From: an uncultured Alphaproteobacteria bacterium
GTDB taxonomy: Bacteria; Pseudomonadota; Alphaproteobacteria; HIMB59
Assembly: GCA_902616855.1 (NCBI GenBank)
Contig: CACMUL010000005.1
Coordinates: 1 to 64,000 of the forward strand
DNA: 64,000 bases
Direction of reading: 5' to 3'
Shown here one piece after another: positions 1 through 9,958 of this stretch. The notes beneath the pieces were generated by a model that searched no databases, was not told the DNA's origin, and worked only from the letters and a program-made list of their open reading frames with translations. Position numbers and translations under genes: made by a program. How positions within the stretch are numbered: position 1 is the stretch's first letter; each line of letters opens with the position of its first letter.

Positions 1-62
1 TTTCAATAGATTGTCTATGAAAAAAAACAGAATAATGTATAAAAATAAACTTATTTAGCATT

Positions 63-3000
63 ATGAAACAAATTAAGAAAATATTAATTGCTAACAGAAG
101 TGAAATTGCAATTAGAATATCTCGTGCAGCAACTGAACTGGGCTTTAGGACAGTATCCATTTACTCGTACGAGGATCGTTTTGCATTGCACCGCTTCAAA
201 ACAGACGAAAGCTATCTTGTTGGATCAGGATTAGGTCCTATTCAGGCTTACCTAGATTACAAAGGTATCGTACAAATTGCTGTTAATTCAGGTTGTGATG
301 CCATCCATCCAGGATACGGCTTCTTATCTGAAAACCCAGAATTTGCTGATGAATGTGCAAAACATAATATTATTTTTGTTGGACCCTCTCCAAAGATTAT
401 GCGATCACTTGGAAATAAAGTAGAAGCTAAAAAAACTGCAGGCAAAGCTAAAGTACCAACCATACCTTCTACAGGACCCTTACCAAAAGATTTAAAACAA
501 TGTAAAGATCTTGCAAAAAAAATCGGTTATCCAATTATGCTCAAAGCATCCTGGGGTGGCGGCGGTCGTGGAATGCGAGTGATCAGAAAAGAAACAGAAT
601 TAGAAAATCAAATAAACACCGCTAGGAGAGAAGCTAAAAGTGCCTTTGGAAAAGATGATGTATTTTTTGAAAAGTTAATCGAGAAAGCTTTTCATGTTGA
701 AGTTCAGATAATTGGCGATACGCATGGCAATATAGTTCACCTTTTTGAAAGAGATTGTTCTCTTCAAAGACGACATCAAAAGGTAGTAGAAAGAGCTCCT
801 GCTGCCTACTTATCTGACAAAGAGAGAAATGAGATTTGTAACGCAGGTGTTAGAATAGGAAAACAAGTTAATTATTCATGTGCGGGAACTGTAGAGTTCT
901 TAATGGATGCTAAATCTAGAGATTTCTTTTTCATTGAAGTTAATCCAAGAGTTCAAGTAGAACACACTGTAACGGAAGAAATTACTGGTATTGATATAGT
1001 AAAAGCTCAGTTCCTCTTAGCAGCTGGTGCTAAAATTGGAGATGATATATGTGGTGTGCCAACTCAAAAAGACATTCATATGAAAGGACATGCTATCCAA
1101 TCAAGGGTTACAACAGAAGATGCCGCTAATGATTTTGCTCCAGATTACGGTAAAATTAATGTTTATAGATCTGCAAGTGGCTTGGGAATAAGACTAGATG
1201 CTGGAACTGCATCTACTGGTACGGTTATTACCCCTTATTATGACTCTCTTTTAGTCAAAGTAACTGCAAAAGGCCAAACTCCTATTGAAGCAAAGAGACG
1301 AATGAATAGAGCATTGAGTGAATTTCGCGTCAGAGGTGTAAAAACAAATATACCTTTTTTATTAAAGTTAATTAACCACAAAGGTTTCGATGTTTTCAAA
1401 TACCACACAAAATTTATAGATAGTGAAAAAAGTTTATATCAATTCTCTGGTCGAAAAGATAGGGCAACCAAAACATTAAACTTCTTAGCTGAGGTTATTG
1501 TCAACGGTAACCCAGAAGTCGCTAATAGACCAAAATTAAGAGAGACAACACCAGCAAAACTCTCAGATTATGGAATATCTAGATCAAAAAAAGCTCAAGA
1601 GACTGTCAATAAAACATATAAACAAATTTTAGATACTAATGGTCCATCTGCTGTTGCTGAGACTGTGCTAAAAGAAAAACAATTATTGATTACAGATACT
1701 ACCTTTAGAGACGCTCATCAATCTTTGATTGCAACTCGAATGAGAACACAAGATATGTTAGGCATAACTGACCTATATGAAGAAAGACTTAAAAATTTAT
1801 TCTCAGTTGAGTGTTGGGGTGGTGCAACTTTTGATGTTGCATTAAGATTTTTAAAAGAGGACCCATGGGAACGTCTAGAAAAGTTGCGTGAACAAATGCC
1901 CTCAGCCCTATTACAAATGTTATTCAGAGGATCGAATGCTCTTGGATATACAAACTATCCTGATAATGTTTTAAGAAGGTTTATACAACTTTCCGCTCAG
2001 TCTGGAATTGACGTATTTAGAATATTTGATGCACTAAACTGGATTGAAAATATGAGAGTCTCTATTGACGAAGTATTAAAATCTGGAAAAATCTGTGAAG
2101 CTTCTATTTGTTACTCTGGTGATTTATCGTCTCCTGCAGAGAAAAAATATACACTTGATTATTACTTAAAAATGGCGCAAAAACTTGAGAAAATGGGAGT
2201 TCACTTTCTTGCAATCAAAGATATGGCAGGTTTGTGTAAACCCAAGGCAGCAAAAATTTTATTCAAAGAATTAAAAAAAAGTATAAAAATTCCAATCCAT
2301 TTCCATACTCACGATACAAGTGGAAATGGTGTTGCAACATTGCTTAATGCCTCGGAAGCAGGGGTAGATATTGTTGACGTAGCAATTGACTCTTGGTCTG
2401 GCTTCACATCGCAACCTAGTTTTGGTGCAGTTTTAGAGTCCCTTGATGGCAATAAAAGAGATCCAAAAATTTCTTCTGCTGTTGTCAGGACTGCTGCAAA
2501 TTATTGGGAAGGTGTTAGAAAACAATACCAACCTTTCGAAAGCAAAACTCGCACTAGTATGTCAGAGGTATATTTACATCAGATGCCAGGTGGTCAATAC
2601 ACTAATCTAAGAGAGCAAGCAAGGTCAATGGGCATTACAGACGAGAGATGGCCAGAACTTGCATCAATGTATGCCGAAGTGAACAAAATATTTGGCGATG
2701 TAATTAAAGTTACACCTATATCTAAGGTTGTTGGTGATATGGCAATTTATATGTTGGCAAATAATATTCAAATTCAAGATGTTTTAGACCCTAAAAAGGA
2801 TGTTGGTTTTCCTGCATCAGTCATCGAATTCTTTAGTGGCCGATTAGGTCAACCATACAAAGGTTTCCCAAAAGCACTTCAAAAGAAAATTTTAAAAGGA
2901 AAAAAACCAATTAATTATAGATTTGGATCAAAGCTACCCTCATTAAAAATTAAAAATAGAACGAAGGAATTGGAAAAGAAGTATAGTGAGACTATTTCAG

Positions 3001-3527
3001 AGAAAGATACAATTTCACAAATATTTTTTCCTGAGGTTTTCGATGAGTATATAAAACACAAAAAGAAATTTGGTAATACTAGTGTTATCCCAACATCAAA
3101 CTATTTCTTTGGGATGAACACAGGGGAAGAGATATATGTTTCTATAGAACCTGGTAAAACACTTATAATAAGATATTTCACTTTAAGCGAGCCAAACGAA
3201 AAAGGTTACAGAACAGTATATTTTGAATTGAATGGCCAGGCCAGATCAGTTGACATAAAGGATAATTCTATTGCAGTTGACGATTTAGCTAAAGAAATTG
3301 CTGATCCTAGCAACAAAGATCATGTTGCGGCCCCAATACCCGGTTTACTTGTAGACGTTGCTGTTACTGAGGGAATAAAAGTGCCAAAGGGCGCTAAATT
3401 ATGCACTATTGAGGCCATGAAAATGGAAACAGTTATTTACGCAGACCAACCTGGAATAGTTGAGAGACTTTGCGTAAAAGCTGGCGAAAATATTGAGGCT
3501 CAGCAACTTTTATTAATTATAAAATAA
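63..3527 (+). CDS. pyc: Pyruvate carboxylase (biotin carboxylase, carboxyltransferase and C-terminal biotinyl domains)
   Basis: 1154 aa; N-terminal KILIANRSEIAIRI biotin carboxylase motif, TFRDAHQSLIATRMRT carboxyltransferase motif, C-terminal IEAMKMET biotinylation motif. Confidence 0.96.
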   Translation: MKQIKKILIANRSEIAIRISRAATELGFRTVSIYSYEDRFALHRFKTDESYLVGSGLGPIQAYLDYKGIVQIAVNSGCDAIHPGYGFLSENPEFADECAKHNIIFVGPSPKIMRSLGNKVEAKKTAGKAKVPTIPSTGPLPKDLKQCKDLAKKIGYPIMLKASWGGGGRGMRVIRKETELENQINTARREAKSAFGKDDVFFEKLIEKAFHVEVQIIGDTHGNIVHLFERDCSLQRRHQKVVERAPAAYLSDKERNEICNAGVRIGKQVNYSCAGTVEFLMDAKSRDFFFIEVNPRVQVEHTVTEEITGIDIVKAQFLLAAGAKIGDDICGVPTQKDIHMKGHAIQSRVTTEDAANDFAPDYGKINVYRSASGLGIRLDAGTASTGTVITPYYDSLLVKVTAKGQTPIEAKRRMNRALSEFRVRGVKTNIPFLLKLINHKGFDVFKYHTKFIDSEKSLYQFSGRKDRATKTLNFLAEVIVNGNPEVANRPKLRETTPAKLSDYGISRSKKAQETVNKTYKQILDTNGPSAVAETVLKEKQLLITDTTFRDAHQSLIATRMRTQDMLGITDLYEERLKNLFSVECWGGATFDVALRFLKEDPWERLEKLREQMPSALLQMLFRGSNALGYTNYPDNVLRRFIQLSAQSGIDVFRIFDALNWIENMRVSIDEVLKSGKICEASICYSGDLSSPAEKKYTLDYYLKMAQKLEKMGVHFLAIKDMAGLCKPKAAKILFKELKKSIKIPIHFHTHDTSGNGVATLLNASEAGVDIVDVAIDSWSGFTSQPSFGAVLESLDGNKRDPKISSAVVRTAANYWEGVRKQYQPFESKTRTSMSEVYLHQMPGGQYTNLREQARSMGITDERWPELASMYAEVNKIFGDVIKVTPISKVVGDMAIYMLANNIQIQDVLDPKKDVGFPASVIEFFSGRLGQPYKGFPKALQKKILKGKKPINYRFGSKLPSLKIKNRTKELEKKYSETISEKDTISQIFFPEVFDEYIKHKKKFGNTSVIPTSNYFFGMNTGEEIYVSIEPGKTLIIRYFTLSEPNEKGYRTVYFELNGQARSVDIKDNSIAVDDLAKEIADPSNKDHVAAPIPGLLVDVAVTEGIKVPKGAKLCTIEAMKMETVIYADQPGIVERLCVKAGENIEAQQLLLIIK

Positions 3528-3559
3528 TTTTTCTCTCAATAATATGATAACAATTTACC

Positions 3560-4498
3560 GTGGTTAAAAAGATTATAACTGCCAAACACAGAGGATTTTG
3601 TGCTGGAGTTGAGAGAGCCGTTGAAATGGTCGAAAAAAGCCTTTTGAAATATGGAGCTCCAGTTTATGTCCGTCATGAGATTGTTCATAATAAATTTGTT
3701 GTCAATAATTTGAGAGAAAAAGGCGTTGTATTTGTAGACTCGCTAGAAGAAATTCCTAAAAATACAAAACAACCAGTAATTTTTTCTGCACACGGTGTTG
3801 CAAAAAGAGTAATTAACAAAGCAAAAGATTATAATCTATTATTTTATGATGCCATCTGCCCATTAGTCAGTAAGATTCATAAAGAAATAATTCAATTAGA
3901 AAAAAACGAATATAAGATAATTATGATCGGCCATGAACATCACCCTGAAGTTGACGGGACAGCTGGACAGCTGAAGGATATTAGCAATTTAACTTTAGTT
4001 CAAAAAATTGAAGATGTTGAGAAACTATATTTTCCTTCAAATCAAAAACTTGCCTACATAACACAAACAACTTTATCGGTTTTTGATACACAAAGTATTG
4101 TTGATGCTTTAGAAAAAAAATTTCCATCAATTCTAGCTCCTAAAAAATCTGATATTTGCTATGCAACTTCAAATAGACAATTATCTGTACAAGAAATGTC
4201 TAAAAATGTTGATGCTTTTTATGTGATTGGTGCCCACAATAGCTCCAATTCAATTAGGCTAGTTGAAACTGCTAAAAGATTTGGTTGTAAACATAGTGAA
4301 CTAGTTGAAAATATAAACAACTTTGATTATTCAAATTTATCAGAATTTAATACCATAGGTTTGACAGCTAGTGCATCTGCTCCTGAAGAACAATTAAATT
4401 TATTCATTGATCAAATAAAAAAAGTTTACTCAATAGAAGTTTTAAATTTTAAAGAGGACGAAAACATCACCTTTAAAATACCTAATTTTCTCAATTAA
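3560..4498 (+). CDS. ispH: 4-hydroxy-3-methylbut-2-enyl diphosphate reductase
   Basis: 312 aa; AKHRGFCAGVERAVEMVE, FSAHGVAK and DAICPLVSKIHKE motifs of IspH; GTG start. Confidence 0.95.
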   Translation: MVKKIITAKHRGFCAGVERAVEMVEKSLLKYGAPVYVRHEIVHNKFVVNNLREKGVVFVDSLEEIPKNTKQPVIFSAHGVAKRVINKAKDYNLLFYDAICPLVSKIHKEIIQLEKNEYKIIMIGHEHHPEVDGTAGQLKDISNLTLVQKIEDVEKLYFPSNQKLAYITQTTLSVFDTQSIVDALEKKFPSILAPKKSDICYATSNRQLSVQEMSKNVDAFYVIGAHNSSNSIRLVETAKRFGCKHSELVENINNFDYSNLSEFNTIGLTASASAPEEQLNLFIDQIKKVYSIEVLNFKEDENITFKIPNFLN

Positions 4499-5306
4499 AT
4501 TTTCTTCTATAAAAGATATCTACTAAAGTCATATGGGGAAGAGTTAATGCTGCTAATCCAATAAACAGTGTCTTTATAAAAGACTCATCAAAAGAAAAAC
4601 TCTTATGAAGATAGATAATTGCTAAGCTGCCGCCAACCCACGTTAAGATAGTAAAAGAGATGGTAGTTATAGTTATAAATTTGTTATTTGATAGATATTT
4701 TGATGTATCTTTTAATATTGATTTAACATGTTTAAAAGTATGAATGAAACAAAAATAGATAGAAAATGCCACGAGCGGTTCTGTTAAAAATATTATCAAT
4801 AAAATAATAGACATTTCTAAAATCCCCCATCTTAATTTTGTAAATTTAATTGCCAAATATGCATATCTAATCAAAAGAAAAAAATAACAAATGTAAACAA
4901 TATACAGATATTCTTGAAATTGATTAAAAGATAGATTTGATAAAAAAGTAAATATCTCAAATGTATCGTTAGTGTGAAAAAAAATAATCCCAAATACAAT
5001 ATTTAAACCATGGGTTAAAGAAACTGACCATTTATATTTCTTCAAGCCTAGATAGGACCAATCACATAATCCAAAATGAACGATACTCATTAAAATGAAT
5101 AAAATTAAAGCAATTACGGAAAAGTAAATCCAAAATATAATCACTGCGGCAGAAATAATTAAATATAAGAATACAAATATAAAAAAATCTTTTCTTGTCT
5201 TATACCCTAACAGTGCAGCGACAGCTCCGTCAAATGAACCATGCGGCACACCTATAAATGACACCATGCAAAGAGCAAGTAAAGATATAAAGCTTAATTC
5301 ATACAT
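4491..5306 (-). CDS. blh: Brp/Blh-family beta-carotene 15,15'-dioxygenase (retinal formation)
   Basis: 271 aa polytopic membrane protein with GVPHGSFDGAVA motif; adjacent to crt genes and proteorhodopsin. Confidence 0.88.
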   Translation of the reverse strand: MYELSFISLLALCMVSFIGVPHGSFDGAVAALLGYKTRKDFFIFVFLYLIISAAVIIFWIYFSVIALILFILMSIVHFGLCDWSYLGLKKYKWSVSLTHGLNIVFGIIFFHTNDTFEIFTFLSNLSFNQFQEYLYIVYICYFFLLIRYAYLAIKFTKLRWGILEMSIILLIIFLTEPLVAFSIYFCFIHTFKHVKSILKDTSKYLSNNKFITITTISFTILTWVGGSLAIIYLHKSFSFDESFIKTLFIGLAALTLPHMTLVDIFYRRKFN

Positions 5307-6392
5307 TTAATTACGAATGGTGCTTAAGGCACTTTTTATAAATTTAATTTTTGGCATTGACATAATGACCTTTAATTTTGTTCGAAAACCAGCTATGCCC
5401 ATCATAAATGATGCAAATTCGTTGCCATTTAAATAGTAAGCCATATTAATAAAAACTTTTTCTGTTCCACTACTATTTTTCAGATAATTCACAAATACTT
5501 TATCCATCCATTTATCAAAATATGAGTGATGAGCTTTATTAATATTTTTAAAATTTAACATTATGTTTTTTAGAAAAAAGGAAAAAGCATACCCTGTTGA
5601 TATTTTGGTGGCACCACCTCTTGAACCGATATTAATATAATTTTCACTTGATTTGTTTTCAATATCATACATTGGCAACGCCCCTTTTTCTTCATCAACT
5701 ATTTTATATTCAGATAAATTTAATTTTGTCTCAATGTATTTTAATATCTGTTTCTGATACCAATCATCCTCTTGGATTTCCGAAGAAAAAACTGTTGACT
5801 CAACTAATATTTTATTTTCATCTATTGGTAAACAATACATAAAATGTAATCCCATTTTTTGTTCAACGCGAAAATCCATTAAGGTCACACTGTCACTATT
5901 CATTATTTGTTTAGTTTCTATTAGGTATCCAAAAAAATGCTGTTTTACTTTATCATTTTCTAATTTCGGTGTACGAGAGTCATAAATTTTCTTGGCAAAA
6001 ATTTTCTCACCATTCTCTAGCTTGATTTCATAGTATTCTTTTAAATTCGTGATATTTTGAACATTAAACTCTTTAATTGATAAGTTTTCTAAACCTTTTA
6101 AGCAATAATTTTTCCAATCTTGGTATCTTATAGTGCAATAAGGTAAATCCTTAGTTTCATGTTTTATATGATTATTAGTTAAATAAAAGTTCCAACAAAA
6201 CCATTTTTTTTGTGCAAGACTATCAAAATCTTTCATCCAATCTGTCAGCCAAAATGCAAAAAAATTATTTCTTTTGCTATGATAATTTTTATCAATGCCA
6301 ATTAAACTAACACTTGTTCCATTATACTTTAATTTTGCAGTAGCAAGGGCACTGGCACCCATGCCCAAAAATGCTACATCATATATTTTCAT
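5307..6392 (-). CDS. crtY: Lycopene beta-cyclase, CrtY type
   Basis: 361 aa; N-terminal dinucleotide-binding FLGMGASALA, cyclase-like IGSRGGATKISTGYAF segment; position in crt operon. Confidence 0.85.
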   Translation of the reverse strand: MKIYDVAFLGMGASALATAKLKYNGTSVSLIGIDKNYHSKRNNFFAFWLTDWMKDFDSLAQKKWFCWNFYLTNNHIKHETKDLPYCTIRYQDWKNYCLKGLENLSIKEFNVQNITNLKEYYEIKLENGEKIFAKKIYDSRTPKLENDKVKQHFFGYLIETKQIMNSDSVTLMDFRVEQKMGLHFMYCLPIDENKILVESTVFSSEIQEDDWYQKQILKYIETKLNLSEYKIVDEEKGALPMYDIENKSSENYINIGSRGGATKISTGYAFSFFLKNIMLNFKNINKAHHSYFDKWMDKVFVNYLKNSSGTEKVFINMAYYLNGNEFASFMMGIAGFRTKLKVIMSMPKIKFIKSALSTIRN

Positions 6393-7254
6393 TTTTAAAA
6401 GAGTCCCTAATTGGCTTGTAGGATTTAAAAATATTTTTTAAAAATAAAAATTCAGGTATAGAAATTATCGTAATCCATAACTTTTCTAATTTGTTTAAAT
6501 AAGTTCTTTCAAGATTGTACACATAACCACTACCTTTAATCTTTTCCCCAATCCCTTTGTAAATTTTTGCTGCAAAAAATATTGCTAGTCTGGTTCTAAG
6601 AGGAATAAATTTCATACCAGAAAAACCATTCGCATAGAATTTATCAGAGAGTTCAATTAAATTTTTAATGGATAATTCAATAAATTTTTTTTTTTGATCA
6701 TCTAACTTATTATCCATCAGGTCACTTATTGAGACTTGTCCTAACCATTCTTTTGGTAGATATAACCTATTCATTTTTGCATCCTCGTAAACATCTCTTG
6801 CAATATTTGTTAGTTGCATAGCAATTCCTAAATCAATAGCATGCTTTCTTGCTTCAGCGTCTTTGGTATTAATTATTGGTAACATCATCAAACCCACTGT
6901 TCCAGCAACCTTGTATGAGTAATCTATTAATTCTTTCTCATCTGTAACTCTGACGTTCTGCTGATCGCTGATCAAACCATCTATTAGATCCTTTAAAATA
7001 CTAAGGTTAATATTATTTTTTTTAAAAAAGATATTTATCTCAGAGCTCTCATTCTCTTTTATTTGATTAAATATATTTTTTATTTGAGAAGAGGTATCTA
7101 ACTTCGAATTATCTGCCACATCATCTAGATATCGACATATGCTATAGAGCCTTGAAGCTGCAATTCTATTTTTTTTGGGTAAAAAAAAACTTGCCCAATA
7201 AAAACTTTTACCTTCCGATTTAATGCTATAGGTATTTGTTTTAAATGATGTCAC
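6379..7254 (-). CDS. crtB: Phytoene synthase
   Basis: 291 aa; SFYWASFFLP, CRYLDDVADN and LTNIARDVYEDA(K)MNRLYLP motifs of trans-isoprenyl synthases. Confidence 0.93.
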   Translation of the reverse strand: MTSFKTNTYSIKSEGKSFYWASFFLPKKNRIAASRLYSICRYLDDVADNSKLDTSSQIKNIFNQIKENESSEINIFFKKNNINLSILKDLIDGLISDQQNVRVTDEKELIDYSYKVAGTVGLMMLPIINTKDAEARKHAIDLGIAMQLTNIARDVYEDAKMNRLYLPKEWLGQVSISDLMDNKLDDQKKKFIELSIKNLIELSDKFYANGFSGMKFIPLRTRLAIFFAAKIYKGIGEKIKGSGYVYNLERTYLNKLEKLWITIISIPEFLFLKNIFKSYKPIRDSFKNENI

Positions 7255-7255
7255 C

Positions 7256-8743
7256 TTAATGACTAACTTTGAAATCCTTAATTATAAGCTTCTCTATTAC
7301 CTTAGCAGAGCACAATACGCCAGGTATTCCGGCACCTGGATGTGATCCCGCAGCTGAAAAATATAAATTTGGTATTTTCTTATCTTTGTTGTGATAGCGA
7401 AACCATGCAGATTGAGAAAAGATTGGTGCCACGGAAAATCCAGCTCCATATTTTGATCTATAATCATTTTTAAAATCCTCAGGAGTCATCCAGAATTCTG
7501 CCTCAATGTTTTCTTTTAGTCCTGGCATAATAGTTTTATCTAGTGCTTCAACTATTCTATCCTTAAGTTTTGGACCCTCTGAATTCCATTGAACATTTCC
7601 TTGAAGATTAGGAACAGGGCATAAAACATAAAAACTATCACATCCTTCTGGTGCAAAAGTATCATCTGTTGCTGTTGGACGATGAAGATAAAGTGAAAAA
7701 TCCTCAGTCAAAATCTTTTTCTCAAAAATATCGTGAAGGAGCTCTTTATATCTTTCAGACATCCAAATAGTGTGGTGAGCGACATCAGAGAATTTTTTCT
7801 TCGATCCAAAAAAAAGAACATAAAGGCCCATAGAGTAATGTGTAAATTTCTTAGGTTTGAGAAGGCTATCCCTGGAGTATTCTGATGGTAACATTTCACT
7901 GTAAACTGTAGGGGGATCTGCATTACAAATCACAAGATCCGCAGGTATTTTTTTTCCGTTATTAAGCACCACGTTTTCTGCTTTACCATTTATAATGGTA
8001 ATTTGCTCTACATCGGTTTCTTTATTAATAGAAATACCCTGTCTTAACATTAAATTTTCTAACTCTCTCACAATTTTACCTGTGCCTCCCATGCAAAAGT
8101 ACACCCCCCACTTTCTTTCAAGATAGTGTATTAATGCATATATAGATGTTGTAGTGAACGGATTGCCCCCAACTAATAAAGGATGTATCGAAAATGCCTT
8201 ACGCAGATACTTATTTTTTAATTTACTATTTACCAATTGACTAACTGTTAAATAACTTTTGAGTTTTATTAACGATGGTATTTGCTTTGCCATTTCCCAA
8301 AAGGAAATAAATGGCTTGTCCGATAACTTTTCGAAACCTATCTCAAAAATATCTTTTGAAGTTTTTAATAATTTGTCATACCCATCAACATCATTTTCAT
8401 CAAATTTTCTTATTTCGTTATTTGTATCTTCGATAGATGGTCGATAATCAAAAGTTTTTCCGTTGTGAAAGTAAAATCTGTACCAAGGATCTAAGGATTT
8501 AAAATTTAAGTAATCTTTTAAGTTTTCACCAAATAATTCAAAAAGTTCTTCAAATAAAAAGGGCGCTGTTATAACAGTTGGTCCAGCATCGTGTCTGTAA
8601 CCATCTTTTTCGAAAACTCTCGCTCTTCCGCCAAGCATGTTAAGTCTCTCAATCAGCGTGACATCAAAACCAAGTTTTCTGCACCTTAAGGCAGCAGCTA
8701 GTCCTCCAAAGCCCCCACCAATAACTACAACTCTCTTACTCAA
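7256..8743 (-). CDS. crtI: Phytoene desaturase
   Basis: 495 aa; VVVIGGGFGGLAAALRCRKLGFDVTLIE FAD motif and C-terminal PGAGIPGVLCSAKV. Confidence 0.95.
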   Translation of the reverse strand: MSKRVVVIGGGFGGLAAALRCRKLGFDVTLIERLNMLGGRARVFEKDGYRHDAGPTVITAPFLFEELFELFGENLKDYLNFKSLDPWYRFYFHNGKTFDYRPSIEDTNNEIRKFDENDVDGYDKLLKTSKDIFEIGFEKLSDKPFISFWEMAKQIPSLIKLKSYLTVSQLVNSKLKNKYLRKAFSIHPLLVGGNPFTTTSIYALIHYLERKWGVYFCMGGTGKIVRELENLMLRQGISINKETDVEQITIINGKAENVVLNNGKKIPADLVICNADPPTVYSEMLPSEYSRDSLLKPKKFTHYSMGLYVLFFGSKKKFSDVAHHTIWMSERYKELLHDIFEKKILTEDFSLYLHRPTATDDTFAPEGCDSFYVLCPVPNLQGNVQWNSEGPKLKDRIVEALDKTIMPGLKENIEAEFWMTPEDFKNDYRSKYGAGFSVAPIFSQSAWFRYHNKDKKIPNLYFSAAGSHPGAGIPGVLCSAKVIEKLIIKDFKVSH

Positions 8744-8770
8744 GATAATTAAATTATATGAAATTTAGAC

Positions 8771-8803
8771 AAAAAAAAACCAGGCAAGTTATCCTTGCCT
8801 GGT
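8771..8803 (-). terminator. Intrinsic terminator downstream of proteorhodopsin
   Basis: Perfect 10-bp inverted repeat ACCAGGCAAG / CTTGCCTGGT (8779-8788 / 8794-8803), loop TTATC, followed on the minus strand by a run of about 9 T. Confidence 0.9.
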
Positions 8804-8825
8804 TTAAATAGGTTATAAAGCTTTA

Positions 8826-9593
8826 TTAAGCTTTTTTGCCTGAAGATGCTACAGCAGCAGCCCAAATAACTGCGACAAAAGCAATCTTATTCACAACATC
8901 AGCAACGTTATAGATAACGTTTAGAGTTACAGCATCAGCTCCTCCAGTTAAGTAACCGAAGAAATATCCTAATGGATAAATTGCCCATCCAACTGTAACG
9001 ATCCATCTCATTGTGTTGAAAGCTGTTTGAACAGCTGCAGGACATTTGTCAGCAGCAGCTTTACCAGCTTCACCAGCAAAAATTTCATATAAAATGTATG
9101 CCCAACCAGCTAGACCTACAATGAATCCTGCCCATGCGTTGATGAAGCCAGCTTCACCAGCATAACCAGCAACAAGCATCACTAAAGTACCGATTAACAG
9201 TCTCCAGAAAATACCAGCTGACACTGCAGCAACTGCAGCAAGGATAATGTAGAATTCAATCATCTGTAATGGAACAGTGATTAACCAGTCAACATATCTA
9301 TAAACAGTAGGTGTATCACCTGTTGTTACCCATACTTCTCTCATATAGAAGTAGTGTACTGCGGCAACTAGACAAACAAGACCACCAAGTGCAAGAGATG
9401 TCTTCCACTTACCTGATACGTTGTTAGTTTCTAGGAAAAAGAATGCAGTAGCGGCAACCATACACATTGAGATAACCCAAAAAGATATCCCAACAAAGTC
9501 GTCTGGCGCTAAGCCAACGCTTGCAGAAGCTATTCCTGGCAGTGCTACTAGAGCAGCTGTTGGGATAGCCATAGATTTTAAAAACTTAATCAT
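8826..9593 (-). CDS. Proteorhodopsin, predicted proton pump, blue-tuned (Q at the position equivalent to GPR L105)
   Basis: 255 aa; RYVDWLITVPLQMIEFY (D97/Q105/E108 equivalents), VHYFYMR (His75 equivalent), DVVNKIAFV (retinal Schiff-base Lys); SD AAGGAG upstream. Confidence 0.97.
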   Translation of the reverse strand: MIKFLKSMAIPTAALVALPGIASASVGLAPDDFVGISFWVISMCMVAATAFFFLETNNVSGKWKTSLALGGLVCLVAAVHYFYMREVWVTTGDTPTVYRYVDWLITVPLQMIEFYIILAAVAAVSAGIFWRLLIGTLVMLVAGYAGEAGFINAWAGFIVGLAGWAYILYEIFAGEAGKAAADKCPAAVQTAFNTMRWIVTVGWAIYPLGYFFGYLTGGADAVTLNVIYNVADVVNKIAFVAVIWAAAVASSGKKA

Positions 9594-9732
9594 TGAGTAC
9601 TCCTTTTCTTAAGTTCTAAAACTTATAACAGAATCCTAAATTTAAGGATTTGTTAATTTCAGGGGATTATAGGTATAAATTGCAAAAAAAAAATACCTAA
9701 TATGACTTTTATTAGTATATTTTGGGAGTATA

Positions 9733-9954
9733 GTGGGTAAAAAAATGGCTATTTTTCAAGATAGTGTACTGTTTAATGGGTTTTTATTCTTTTTATCCAC
9801 ACTATTGCTATGGATAATACTGAAATTCAATAAAAGCAACATAAATAACAAAAAAACTAAGAAAATCATTAATTTCTTTGTTTACCTTGTTTTTATAGGC
9901 GTAATTATATTCATTTTCGATAATCACACCTCTCATTACTTGGATAACTTGTAA
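9733..9954 (+). CDS. Small two-TM membrane protein, unknown function, upstream of crtE
   Basis: 73 aa hydrophobic ORF, GTG start or internal ATG at 9745; ends 5 nt before crtE. Confidence 0.6.
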   Translation: MGKKMAIFQDSVLFNGFLFFLSTLLLWIILKFNKSNINNKKTKKIINFFVYLVFIGVIIFIFDNHTSHYLDNL

Positions 9955-9958
9955 TTAA

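Noticed and set aside
257-463. Minus-strand ORF (68 aa) inside pyc
   Set aside because: Antisense to a conserved coding gene with no recognisable motif; random open frame.
9793-9801. TTATCCACA perfect DnaA-box match
   Set aside because: Isolated, inside the small ORF upstream of crtE, far from the dnaA cluster; likely chance in an AT-rich genome.
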